This document shows positions 1 through 8,850 of a DNA stretch of 59,736 bases, in pieces. The notes under the pieces are model-generated. The model was not told where the DNA came from. It worked only from the letters and a program-made list of their open reading frames with translations, and did not search any database. The translations under genes were made by a program, and so were the position numbers. Source of the stretch: Sphingomonas sp. BAUL-RG-20F-R05-02 (GTDB lineage: Bacteria > Pseudomonadota > Alphaproteobacteria > Sphingomonadales > Sphingomonadaceae); the NCBI RefSeq assembly GCF_022662305.1, contig NZ_JAKNQH010000014.1:1-59736 (forward strand), read 5' to 3'. How positions within the stretch are numbered: the first letter of the stretch is position 1; the number at the start of each line of letters is the position of its first letter.

Positions 1-165
1 GACATGATAAGCAGTGGCATAGCCCGTATCGCCGCCAACATAGAGATTTGTCGAAGCGTTTTCGTCGTAAGTGACTGTGAAATTCACCTCCCGTCCTCCG
101 GACGCAAGGGGTATATTGTTGAGATCCAAGTACGTCTGGGAATAGTGAAACTGTATCTCACCCAT
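1..165 (-). CDS. N-terminal part of an unrecognised protein, cut by the left edge
   Basis: An open frame starts at an ATG at 163-165 and runs leftwards to base 1 without a stop, giving 55 residues beginning MGEIQFHYSQTYLDL. A GGGGA stretch about nine bases upstream can serve as a ribosome binding site. The peptide is rich in Gly, Thr, Tyr and Asp, with alternating polar and hydrophobic residues as in beta-sheet or exported proteins, but I see no clear signal peptide and recognise no family. It diverges from the LacI remnant to its right. A short open frame at 4-210 on the other strand is probably its shadow. That this is a real gene is an inference from start, spacing and composition. Confidence 0.45.
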   Translation of the reverse strand, partial: MGEIQFHYSQTYLDLNNIPLASGGREVNFTVTYDENASTNLYVGGDTGYATAYHV

Positions 166-308
166 GGTCTATCCCCAGTAACGCGCACTAGCGGCCGCCA
201 GCGCATTTAGATCCTGACTGTAGAGAGTATAAGCCACGCTTTAGAATACGCAATCGACAAGCAGCGCGCCGAGAATGTCTGGTTCTGGGCGACTGCGGAA
301 GGGCAGCT

Positions 309-626
309 TTGTCGTCCGAAAGCAGTCACTGCGTGGCTAACATGGCAGCGGGCGCACTTTGGGCCGCGCATCGGCGAGGTCTGCGCTTGCCGCAGGATCT
401 AGCCGTCACGGGATTTGACGACAGTCTCGTCGCCAGTCGCGTCTGGCGGGCATTGACGACGGTTCGCCAGCCCATCGATGCAATGGCGGCGTGCGCTATT
501 GAAATGCTGTTGAAAAGCCTGGCTTCACCGGAACCGCAGTCACCCCCAACAGTGCGAGACAAACTGTTCGATTTTATTTTGATCGAGCGAGCCTCGACAA
601 GAGCCGAAAAAGCGCTTGTGCTTTAG
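309..626 (+). pseudogene. LacI-family regulator, C-terminal remnant
   Basis: The frame encodes the end of a LacI/GalR effector-binding domain: an 'MAAGALWAAHRRGL' helix, then 'LPQDLAVTGFDDS', the hallmark VxGFDD segment, then 'LTTVRQP' and a final amphipathic helix 'AIEMLLKSL'. Only about 105 of the usual 330-350 residues remain. The helix-turn-helix and the first subdomain are missing, and the same frame upstream of 309 does not continue the fold. The TTG at the nominal start is therefore just the edge of the homology. It sits at the left border of a stretch of broken genes, so it is best read as a relic of a sugar-responsive repressor truncated by rearrangement. Confidence 0.75.
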
Positions 627-679
627 CGTTAAATCACTGAACTGGCCTCTCCACGTGCTATCTGCGCGAGGAGAGATCA

Positions 680-1825
680 TGAATACATCATCGGCTGCGA
701 CGTCCACTTCCGCCTGGCGCCGGGGAAAAGCCACTACGTCGTGCTTGATGGTTTGTGCGGCGTGGCATCGCTGCTTGTGATGACATTCCATAACCTGGAA
801 ACCTTCTCGAACACCGATCCGGCCAAGCAGATCATCAACCATGGTTACCTCGCCGTGGATTTCTTCTTTCTGCTTTCAGGCTTCGTGATCGCCTATGCGT
901 ATGATGATCGCTGGGGCCGCATGACCCAGTGGCAGTTCTACAAACGTCGGCTCATCCGCCTACAACCGATGGTGGTGCTGGGAAGCCTGTTCGGCGCAGC
1001 ACTCTTCTACCTCCAGGTAAGCTCCGTCTTTCCGAAGATCGGTACGACGCCCGTCTGGGAAATGCTGCTGGTGATGCTGCTGGGCTGTACGTTGCTCCCG
1101 CTGCCCAAGGCGTTTGACATCCGGGGCTGGAACGAAATTCACCCGCTCAACGGCCCCGCGTGGTCGCTCTTCTACGAGTACCTCGCCAATATCGGCTACG
1201 CGTTGGTATTCCGAAAGCTATCTGTCCGCTGGCTGGCTGTTTTGGCCGCCTGCGCTGCGGCCTTGCTGCTGGAGGTCGCGCTCGGCGGTGAGCGCCGCGC
1301 TCTTATCGGCGGCTGGGCGCTCGACTTCGACAGTATCCACGTCGGTTTTGCCCGGCTGCTGTATCCGATTCTAGCAGGCATGCTGCTGATGCGAGTGGGT
1401 AAGCGCATCGCAAGCCGCCACGCCTCGCGATTAGCAGCCTGCTGCTGGTCGTGGCGTTGGCGCTTCCGCGCTTCGGCGACACGCCGCACCATTGGAGCAA
1501 CGGCTTGTACGACGCTCTATGCGTGATCCTGCTGTTCCCGCTGATCGTGGCGATCGGTGCCAGCGACAAGCGGGCAGATGGCACCACCGTGCGGATCGCC
1601 CGCTTCTTCGGCGATCTATCGTTCCCGCTCTATATAACCCATTATCCGCTGATCTACCTCTACACCGCCTGGGTTGTGGAAAGCCATCCGTCTGCGGCTC
1701 AAGGCGTAGTTTGGGGCGTAGCGCTGCTCATCGCGGCGGTGACGTTCGTCTATGCCAGCCTAAAGCTTTACGACGAACCAATGCGGCGATGGCTCAGCGC
1801 CCGGTTCCTCAAACGGCAAGCCTGA
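680..1825 (+). pseudogene. Acyltransferase-3 family membrane protein, two frameshifts
   Basis: Family members transfer acyl groups to exported sugars or lipids through 10-11 membrane helices. The start is the ATG at 680, preceded by GAGGAGAG. The first 17 codons read 'MNTSSAATSTSAWRRGK'. The frame then must shift near 721-731, at a GGGGAAAA run, to pick up 'HYVVLDGLCGVASLLVMTFH', the family N-terminus with its catalytic His. A second shift near 1420-1450 is needed to continue into 'FFGDLSFPLYITHYPLIYLY' and the last helices, ending at 1825. Both halves are otherwise well conserved. Neither frame alone gives a full protein, so the gene is non-functional as read. Two indels in one gene could be assembly errors, but the neighbours are broken too. 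Confidence 0.8.
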
Positions 1826-1923
1826 ACCTGCCAAGCGCGGCTCCACAGCCGCGCTAAGCACAGAGCTTGGACGATCTACCTCCACCGGGATCTCGCGACG
1901 TCCTCCAAATTAAGAAGTGCTCA

Positions 1924-3064
1924 ATGTCTGAATCCGCAGCAGGGTCACGCCTCGCCACTCGTCTAGCCTTTCTCGTTTCCGGCTTTGCCCTTGCATGCTG
2001 GGCACCGCTCATCCCGCTCGCAAAAGCTCGGTTGGAGATCAGCGATGGTACTTTGGGGGTTCTGCTACTCTGCCTTGGCCTCGGGTCGGTCGGTGCGATG
2101 CAACTGGCTGGGCCGCTGACCGATAGGCTGGGTGCTCGGCCAGCGATCCTGATCGGGGGATAGGTTTGATACTGCTGCTGCCATGTCTCGCACTTGCACC
2201 GACTTTGCCGACGATGGCGGCAGCATTGTTGGTGTTCCGCGCATCCCTTGGTTTGATCGAAATCGGCATGAACGTGCATGCGGTCTAGGTGGAAAAGCGC
2301 GCCGGCTGTCCACTCATGTCAGGGTTCCATGGCCTGTTCAGTGTTGGCGGTTTTGCCGGCTCGCTGTCGCTTACTGCCGTCCTTTCAGCCAAATTGAGCC
2401 CGATTACCGGCACTGTTGCCGCGTCGGGGCTCATGCTCGCGGCGCTGATCGTCGCCGTACCGCGCCTGGTCGCCACGCCGAAAGCAGAGGACACTTCACT
2501 GTTTGTGATGCCGCGTGGCGTCGTTGCGGTGCTTGCTACACTTGCTGGGATTACCTTCCTGACCGAAGGCGCCATGCTCGACTGGAGCGCGTTGCTGCTG
2601 AGTGGTAGAATCTGTTGCCGATCACGCAAGCGGGCCTTGGCTATAGTGTCTTCGCCGTAGCGATGACGGCCGGTCGCTTGTCTGGTGACACGATTGTCGC
2701 GCGTCTCGGCGATATGCGGACGATGGTGTGGGGCGGCCTGCTCGCGATCAGCGGCTATGCCGTCATCCTGCTGGTGCCATTCGCCTCGGTCGTACTGCTG
2801 GGCTTTTCCCTTATCGGGATTGGCGCCTCCAACACCGTGCCGATCCTATTCCGCCGGGCCGGAGCGCAGACCGGCATGCCTGCCGGCCTCGCAATCGCGT
2901 CAGTCACTACGGTGGGCTATGCCGGTGTTCTCGCAGGGCCTGCCGGCATGGGTTTCATTGCACAGGGAATTGGATTGCCAGCAGCGTTCTGGCTGTTGGC
3001 CGCGTTGCTCTGCTCCGTTCCGCTCTGCGCTCGGGTTGCTACATCCAGCGGTGAAAAAGACTAA
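1924..3064 (+). pseudogene. YbjJ-like MFS transporter, at least three lesions
   Basis: The start is the ATG at 1924 (MSESAAGSRLATRLAFLVSG). The remains read as a 12-helix major facilitator resembling the YbjJ/fucose-permease group: 'GPLTDRLGARPAILIGG' (loop 2-3 motif), 'LGLIEIGMNVHAV', 'SGFHGLFSVGGFAGS', 'TAGRLSGDTIVARLGD'. The reading is broken by a frameshift at about 2160 just after 'ILIGG', an in-frame TAG at about 2287 where the family has a Gln before 'VEKR', and another frameshift at about 2605, after which the frame resumes at 'LPITQAGLGYSVFAVAM'. The C-terminal half is intact to 3064. With three independent lesions this is a pseudogene rather than a sequencing slip. Confidence 0.85.
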
Positions 3065-3226
3065 ATGCGAGGTCTTGACGCCACAACTCCTCAGCAGTTG
3101 TGACAGGAAGCATGAGGCCTTCCCAAATCCGGTCGGACTATGCTGCTTTACCAGCGAAGCGAAGGCCTGGAAGGTCCGGAGGTGGGGGCGCTGCCGTCGG
3201 TCTGCGTTTCGACGGACAGCAATCGG

Positions 3227-3559
3227 CTACCCGCAGATGCGAGGAGCCGATGTCGGACCAGACCTGACGTCCGCTGCTAAAAACGAGAGGATCTTCACAT
3301 CCGCGCCAAGGTAATGGACGGCGTTTTCGTTCTTGGCATGCCCGGACAGGGCTTGCACCGCTCGCAGGCTCCCCGAAGCCTTGTAGATGATCGACGCCTT
3401 GGTTCGTCGAAGTGAATGCGTCCCATACTCTTCTCGGCGTAGGCCTTCCCATTCATCAACAAGTCGGGCGTACTGACGCGTGCTGAGTGAGCGAGCATGA
3501 TCCGACCGACGCGGAGGCATCGAAACGGCTCCAGATCGTGGTGACCGGAACGGTGGCAC
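3227..3559 (-). pseudogene. Tyrosine recombinase, C-terminal remnant
   Basis: The frame contains 'LSTRQYARLVDEW', 'YGTHSLRRTKASIIYK' and 'LRAVQALSGHAKNENAVHYLG', the last part of a phage-type tyrosine integrase: the HxLR box (HSLRR), the second His (GH) and the catalytic Tyr (HYLG). The N-terminal SAM-like domain and the first catalytic Arg are absent, and the final residues after 'GADVK' drift from the usual tail. It lies between the broken MFS gene and the GAF gene and likely marks an old mobile element border. It is unrelated in position and sequence to the integrase at the right end of the window. Confidence 0.75.
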
Positions 3560-3638
3560 TCAAAAGGGTGTCTGAGTGGAAACCTTCCTTAACGGTTTTG
3601 CGACAATACCGCTCGGGATTGTGCACCGTGGCGAACTT

Positions 3639-4151
3639 ATGCTGAAAACCCTTTTCCAGGAGCGGAAACGCACTCAGGCTGTACGTGGCCTCAGTATCGT
3701 CGGTTCGGCCTCCGAACCGATATATGATCGCTTCGTTTCCGCTGCGGCTCGTGCGTTCGACGCGCCGATCGCGTTGCTGTCTCTAATTCACAACGATCAG
3801 CAATGGTTCAAGGCCGGTCACGGCTTGGTCATCGACTGCATCCCACGTAACAGTGGGTTTTGCAGCTTCACGCTTGATCGTCCCGAGGTTCTGGAATCGA
3901 TCGACCCCGAAGACGACCCGAGATTTGCTCAGCTTCCGGTTGTTGTGGGTGAACCGCATGTCCGATACTACATCGGGGCGCCACTACGGCGGATGAACGG
4001 CATCGATGTCGGTGCTTTGTGTGTCTTGGACACGAAGCGCCGCTTACCGGCTTCAGCAGATCAAAAGGCCTATCTCATCGGCCTAGCGCGTCAAGCGTCC
4101 ACCGCAATGGAGGCTCGTTTAGATCTGTTGAACAGGGGAGATGCGGCATGA
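3639..4151 (+). CDS. GAF-domain sensor protein
   Basis: The product is 170 residues, essentially one GAF domain: 'IYDRFVSAAARAFDAPIALLSLIHNDQQWFKAGHGL', then 'NSGFCSFTLDRPEVLESIDPEDDPRFAQLP' and 'IGAPLRRMNGIDVGALCVLD'. This is the stand-alone GAF type commonly linked to diguanylate cyclases; the ligand is not evident. I chose ATG 3639 because family members begin shortly before this 'ERxxAVRGLSIV' segment; an in-frame GTG at 3576 would add 21 residues of atypical sequence. Its stop overlaps the next start as ATGA (4148-4151), so it is translationally coupled to the MHYT-GGDEF-EAL gene and may supply its signal input. It is intact although flanked by pseudogenes. Confidence 0.85.
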   Translation: MLKTLFQERKRTQAVRGLSIVGSASEPIYDRFVSAAARAFDAPIALLSLIHNDQQWFKAGHGLVIDCIPRNSGFCSFTLDRPEVLESIDPEDDPRFAQLPVVVGEPHVRYYIGAPLRRMNGIDVGALCVLDTKRRLPASADQKAYLIGLARQASTAMEARLDLLNRGDAA

Positions 4152-6202
4152 TGCGGGTCGCGCTATGCATCGCTCAAGAGCATGACCTGCGTCTGGTGCT
4201 GCTGGCTTTGCTGATCTGCGTCATCGGCTCTGCAGCCACGGTCCAGCTTTTCAGGCGCGTGACGGCAAGCGCTAAGCATAGCCGTATCGGTTGGATCGTG
4301 CTGACCGCGGTTGCGACAGGTACGATGGTGTGGGCCACCCACTTCGTCGCGATGATGGCGTTCCGCACAACGGCACCCGTGATACTCGACCCTATTCTGA
4401 CATTGTTCTCGCTTCTCGCGGTGATCTTCCTGGCGATTCCCGGCCTGTCGATCGCTGCACGTCGTCGTCGCTGGGGTGGTGCGGTGGGCGGTGCGATCAT
4501 CGGCGCTGGTATCTCGGTCATGCACTACGTCGGTATGGCGGCGTACCGCGTTGACGGCATCGTCATATGGGAGTGGGGCTACGTCGTTGCCTCCGTGATA
4601 CTCTCCAGCGTGCTCGCCGCGTTCGCATTTCACGTACTCACGGGCCGTGGGAGATCCCGAAGCATCAAGGCGGCAGGCCTGCTATCCACGGCCGTCGCCG
4701 CGCTACATTTCACGGGCATGGCAGCGATGGACATCACCGTGCTGCAAACTGGACAGGGTCTATCCCATGTTACGATGGTGGCGCTCGCGGTCACCACCAC
4801 CGTGGCGACCTGCATCATCGTGGGATGCGCGGCGATCAGCGCACTCATTGACGGGCATACCCAAACGGAGGCCTATCGCCGGCTGCGACGCATGGCGATG
4901 CACGATGGTTTGACCGACCTTCCCAATCGCACCAGCTTCATCGAAGAACTGGAACAGCGCTTCATGATAAAAGGCGGCTATGCTTGCATGGCCGTCATCA
5001 TGATGGACCTGTCGCGCTTCAAAGTGGTCAATGATACGTATGGCCATCAAGCGGGCGATCAGCTTCTCGTGGCACTCGCCGCGCGCATGGCGGCATTGCT
5101 GGAGCCCGGCGAATGCGTAGCGCGTCTCGGCGGCGACGAGTTCGCGGCGGTCGTGTCATATCACAACGACGATGAGCTTACAGGCTTCTTGAGCAGATTG
5201 CAGGCCGCTTGCACGGAGACGTTCGTCTTCGATCGGTTCAGCGCGACAATCAGCGCCAATATCGGGGTGGCACTCGCCGTTCACGACGGTTTCGACGCTG
5301 ACGTTTTGCTCGCCAAGGCAGATCTCGCAATGTACCGGGCGAAGTCGGCGCACTCGGATACGCCGTGTTTCTACGACAGTCAGATGGATGATGCAGTTCG
5401 AGAACGTCGTGAGCTGATTGCCGACTTGCGCAAGGCGCTCGATACATCAGCGCTTGAACTCCATTTTCAGGTACAAGCCGCGATACCGTCTGGTGAAATA
5501 TCGGGCTATGAAGCTCTCGTGCGCTGGAGGCATCCGGTCAGGGGCATGGTGCCGCCCGCGGTCTTCATTCCTTTAGCTGAAAAGAGCGGCGACATCGTTC
5601 CGCTCAGCATCTGGATACTGCGACAGGCGTGTTTCGAAGCGGCGTTATGGCCAAATCGGCATCCCGTTGCCGTCAACATTTCGCCGGTACATCTGGCTGA
5701 TCCCAGGCTGGTCGAGACGGTAAGGTCAGCGTTGATCGACAGCGGTCTTCCGCCCGAACGACTCTCGCTCGAGCTGACAGAGAGTGCGATCATTCATGAT
5801 CGCCGGTTCGCGCTGCAGCAGCTCACTGCGTTGAAAGCGATGGGAATCGCGATCGCACTGGACGACTTTGGTGTCGGCTACTCTTCGCTGGATGTCCTAC
5901 GGTCGTTTCCCTTTGATCGCATCAAGCTGGATGCGTCTTTTGTTGCCGAGATCGATACGGACGAGCAAGCCGTCTCGATCTTGCGATCGGTGGCGGCGTT
6001 GGGAACCGTCCTCAACATGCCCGTGCTGGCGGAAGGTGTTGAACATCCGGCTCAACTGTCGATCGTGGCGCGAGAGGGATGTTCAGCCATCCAAGGCTAT
6101 CTGGTTGGCAAACCGTCGCGTGTGCTTGCCGACCCAGAACACGTTCGCAGAATCATGTCGCTGAAGCCACGGAGCATTGAGGCGGATGCTGCCGTGGCAT
6201 GA
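4148..6202 (+). CDS. MHYT-GGDEF-EAL membrane protein, cyclic-di-GMP turnover
   Basis: The product is 684 residues. Residues about 15-235 form an integral membrane MHYT sensor with seven hydrophobic segments and three signature repeats: 'ATHFVAMMAF', 'MHYVGMAAY' (from about 125) and 'LHFTGMAAMD'. MHYT domains are proposed to bind metal and sense a diatomic gas. A diguanylate cyclase domain follows with an intact GGDEF motif (328-332), then a phosphodiesterase domain with 'EAL' (455-457), 'LDDFGVGYSS' and 'LAEGVEH'. Both catalytic signatures look preserved, so either synthesis or hydrolysis of cyclic-di-GMP is possible and the balance cannot be read from sequence. It overlaps the GAF gene by four bases. 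Confidence 0.93.
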   Translation: MMRVALCIAQEHDLRLVLLALLICVIGSAATVQLFRRVTASAKHSRIGWIVLTAVATGTMVWATHFVAMMAFRTTAPVILDPILTLFSLLAVIFLAIPGLSIAARRRRWGGAVGGAIIGAGISVMHYVGMAAYRVDGIVIWEWGYVVASVILSSVLAAFAFHVLTGRGRSRSIKAAGLLSTAVAALHFTGMAAMDITVLQTGQGLSHVTMVALAVTTTVATCIIVGCAAISALIDGHTQTEAYRRLRRMAMHDGLTDLPNRTSFIEELEQRFMIKGGYACMAVIMMDLSRFKVVNDTYGHQAGDQLLVALAARMAALLEPGECVARLGGDEFAAVVSYHNDDELTGFLSRLQAACTETFVFDRFSATISANIGVALAVHDGFDADVLLAKADLAMYRAKSAHSDTPCFYDSQMDDAVRERRELIADLRKALDTSALELHFQVQAAIPSGEISGYEALVRWRHPVRGMVPPAVFIPLAEKSGDIVPLSIWILRQACFEAALWPNRHPVAVNISPVHLADPRLVETVRSALIDSGLPPERLSLELTESAIIHDRRFALQQLTALKAMGIAIALDDFGVGYSSLDVLRSFPFDRIKLDASFVAEIDTDEQAVSILRSVAALGTVLNMPVLAEGVEHPAQLSIVAREGCSAIQGYLVGKPSRVLADPEHVRRIMSLKPRSIEADAAVA

Positions 6203-6428
6203 TCGTGGCGTTTGGCGCTGCCGCGAGCCGCTTGGTTTGCAATGTGTAAGGGGGGCGCGCGATAGCGTTGTCTCGAGCGCTACCGGATCAATTTCGCCGC
6301 GCATTAACAGACAGCGCTCCGCTTCTGGCCGCCTTGGCGGCGACCACGGTATTCCTGTTCCCCCACTGGCTTCTGGCCCATAGCGTAGCGCGTTTCCGGC
6401 CATGTCCCGCGTTGTCGACACCGTTTTG

Positions 6429-7016
6429 TTATCCGAAGTCCGTGATGCGCGTCAGTTCGGCAATGGTGGGATTTAAGTGGTAGACGCTGCGGGGATCGAG
6501 CTCCGGCTCGGCCAGCACGGCATAGCGATGTTTAAAGATCAAGTCGGTGAACCAGATCGATCCGCCAGGCGCCACTGTCACGTCGATGGGCGCGTTGAGG
6601 CGATTGCGCTCAAAGTGTGTGATGACCGGTTTAGGACTTCCCGTCAGGTCGGCGAACGAACGACTGATACAGCGGCGACCGTGTTCGCAATGACAGACCG
6701 TCCCGTCAGGCGCGACAGCGTTACTGTTCGTGAATTAGGTCGCGTTGATCGCGACCCTCCACTCGGCCGTCGTCTTCATACCACGCGTTCAGCCGGCGGT
6801 TTGGGACTTTGGAGAACAGGAGACGGCCGTGAGACGCCTGCCACGCGGATCCCTCGGCGTGGTTGTCCCTTCGTGCAACACGAGCAAGGGTGCGTCGGGG
6901 GATAGCACCTCCGCAAGCTCAGGATCATCGATCTCGCCGCCTAGCAAATAAGCGTTTCACTTTATGAAATCGGGCTGCCGCAGCAGGCGGCCGGGCAGGA
7001 GGTCAACGTTGCTCAC
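6429..7016 (-). pseudogene. SMP-30/gluconolactonase-like gene, broken and truncated
   Basis: The gene would start at GTG 7014-7016 behind a good AAGGAG site ('MSNVDLLPGRLLRQPDFIK'). It meets an in-frame TGA after 19 codons, then resumes with 'NAYLLGGEIDDPELAEV' and 'LSPDAPLLVLHEG'. A frame change gives 'AEGSAWQASHGRLLFSKVPN' and 'LNAWYEDDGRV', the family's EGP-W and FSDVP region. A further stop and frame change precede 'NSNAVAPDGTVCHCEHGRR', 'VITHFERNRLNAPIDVTV', 'GGSIWFTDLIF' and 'AELTRITDFG', ending in TAA at 6429-6431. About the last third of the beta-propeller is missing. Such enzymes hydrolyse sugar lactones. It had not been a visible single frame because every lesion splits it. Confidence 0.8.
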
Positions 7017-7387
7017 AGCAACTCCTTGGATGTTGGTGCCGATGCTAAAAACTGAGTCATGCAGCAGTTGGCAGAAGTGCGACCTTTGAATTGATGGGGC
7101 AATTTGAAAGCGGAGGAACGGGCCGGCAAACCCTGCGTAACGAGAAGATGGGGAACCGTGGAGGCTGCCATAACTGCAAACCTGCTCCGGAATTAGAGCG
7201 CGGACATTGCGCCGTGACGAGCACGGCTGGTGGCACGGCCGCAGTGAGGAACGGCATAAGCGTTTCCAAAACAACCCGGCGCGCGTGGCCGATCCGAGCG
7301 CCCTTCCGACAGATGTTTTTGCCATCGCCAACCCTTGCGAGGCCAAAAACATTAAGCTATGAAACATAGCAATTAAAGGAGAGGGTA
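7017..7387. promoter_or_regulatory. Intergenic control region of vdh-ferB-ferA with two inverted repeats
   Basis: This 371-base stretch separates the gluconolactonase pseudogene from vdh and contains no convincing gene. Just before the vdh ribosome site is a perfect palindrome, GCTATG-AAA-CATAGC (7356-7370), inside a wider TTAA-flanked symmetry. Immediately upstream is a longer inverted repeat, ATGTTTTTGCC (7313-7323) against GGCCAAAAACAT (7341-7352), arms differing by one inserted base. Palindromes in this place fit binding by a MarR-type repressor such as FerC, known to control ferBA in Sphingobium; no ferC homologue lies in the window, so this assignment is an inference. Confidence 0.5.
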
Positions 7388-8827
7388 ATGACTGAACATC
7401 ACGCGCTTGCAGAGCGCGCAGATAGCGCTGCGACCTTCGATCGTCATGATGCGGTGACGGGCGTGCTTGCGAGTACGACGCCCGCCGCAACCGTGGCGGA
7501 CGCCGATGCTGCTTGCGCCGCCGCCGCGAAGGCGTTTCCGGCGTGGGCGGCGCTTGGCCCGAATGCGCGTCGCGCAATCCTCAACAAGGCGGCCGATGCG
7601 CTGGAGGCGCGTGCTCCCAAATTCATCGAAGCGATGATGGGCGAAATCGGCGCCACGCAGGGCTGGGCGGCCTTCAACTTGATGCTCGCTGCAGGGATCG
7701 TTCGCGAAGCTGCGGCGATGACGACCCAGATCGGTGGCGAGGTCATCCCCTCTGACAAGCCGGGCTGCATCGCGATGGCGATCCGCGAGCCGGTTGGCGT
7801 GATCCTCGGGATCGCACCCTGGAACGCGCCGATCATTCTGGGTGTGCGCGCGATTGCGATGCCGCTGGCGTGCGGCAACACGGTGGTGCTGAAGGCGAGC
7901 GAGCAATGCCCGCGCACGCATGCGCTGATCGTGGAAGCGTTCGAGGAGGCCGGCATGGGCGAGGGGATCGTGAACCTCGTCACCAACGCGCCGCAGGATG
8001 CCGCCGAGATCGTCGGTGCGTTGATCGACCATCCCGCCGTTCGGCGCATCAACTTCACCGGATCGACTGCCGTCGGCAAGATCGTCGCCAAACGTGCGGC
8101 CGAGCATCTGAAGCCCGTCCTGCTCGAACTCGGCGGCAAGGCCCCGCTCATCGTGCTGGACGATGCCGATCTCGACGAAGCGGTGAAAGCGGCGGCGTTC
8201 GGGGCGTTCATGAACTCGGGGCAGATCTGCATGTCGACCGAGCGCATCATCGTGGACGAGCGTGTTGCCGATGCCTTCGCCGCCAAGTTCAAGGAAAAGG
8301 TCGGCGGTATGGCGGTGGGTGATCCGCGCGAAGGCAAAACCCCGCTTGGCGCGGTCGTCGATCAGAAAACCGTCGATCATGTCCGTGCCCTCGTGGACGA
8401 CGCGCTTGCGGCTGGCGCGCAGGCGCTCGTCTCCGGCAGTGGGGACGGGGTACTCATGCCCGCTCACGTGATCGATCACGTCACGCCGGCGATGAAGCTG
8501 TTTCGCGACGAAAGCTTCGGCCCTGTCGTCGGCATCAGCCGCGCCAAGGATGAAGCGGATGCGATCGCGCTTGCCAATGACACCGAATACGGCCTGTCGG
8601 CGGCGGTGTTCACGCGCGACACCGCGCGCGGTCTTCGCGTTGCCAAGGCGATCAAGTCCGGCATCTGCCACATCAACGGCCCGACCGTGCATGACGAGGC
8701 GCAGATGCCGTTCGGCGGCACCAAAGCCTCCGGTTACGGCCGGTTCGGCGGCAAGGCCGGAATCGACAGTTTCACGGAGTTGCGCTGGATCACCATCGAG
8801 ACCCAGCCGGGCCATTATCCGATTTAA
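7388..8827 (+). CDS. vdh: Vanillin (aromatic aldehyde) dehydrogenase
   Basis: The product is 479 residues, a full-length NAD(P)-dependent aldehyde dehydrogenase. Key residues are visible: general base Glu in 'LELGGKAP' (about 247), catalytic Cys in 'SGQICMSTERI' (about 281), 'GIAPWNAPI' at the oxyanion/cofactor site, 'NFTGSTAVG' for the dinucleotide and 'ESFGPVVGI' near the end. Overall it resembles the vanillin/salicylaldehyde dehydrogenase branch. It would oxidise vanillin to vanillate in the cytoplasm, the last step of the ferulate side-chain pathway. It starts behind AAAGGAGAGG and is followed after 23 bases by ferB and then ferA, so the three are very likely one operon. Exact substrate preference is inferred from that context. 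Confidence 0.88.
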   Translation: MTEHHALAERADSAATFDRHDAVTGVLASTTPAATVADADAACAAAAKAFPAWAALGPNARRAILNKAADALEARAPKFIEAMMGEIGATQGWAAFNLMLAAGIVREAAAMTTQIGGEVIPSDKPGCIAMAIREPVGVILGIAPWNAPIILGVRAIAMPLACGNTVVLKASEQCPRTHALIVEAFEEAGMGEGIVNLVTNAPQDAAEIVGALIDHPAVRRINFTGSTAVGKIVAKRAAEHLKPVLLELGGKAPLIVLDDADLDEAVKAAAFGAFMNSGQICMSTERIIVDERVADAFAAKFKEKVGGMAVGDPREGKTPLGAVVDQKTVDHVRALVDDALAAGAQALVSGSGDGVLMPAHVIDHVTPAMKLFRDESFGPVVGISRAKDEADAIALANDTEYGLSAAVFTRDTARGLRVAKAIKSGICHINGPTVHDEAQMPFGGTKASGYGRFGGKAGIDSFTELRWITIETQPGHYPI

Positions 8828-8850
8828 ATTCATTCGTTCGAGGAAAATTC

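Noticed and set aside
241..308. Possible polysaccharide-deacetylase tail in a second frame (ALEYAIDK...VWFWATAEGQL)
   Set aside because: The similarity is short and without catalytic motifs; it may be another relic but cannot be supported.
6481..6951. Plus-strand frames at 6477-6905 and 6745-6951
   Set aside because: They are shadows of the minus-strand gluconolactonase pseudogene, whose protein motifs are clear in the opposite orientation.
7373..8833. 486-codon open frame on the minus strand
   Set aside because: It mirrors vdh codon for codon on the opposite strand, is Arg/His/Asp-rich as antisense frames of GC-rich genes are, and resembles no protein.
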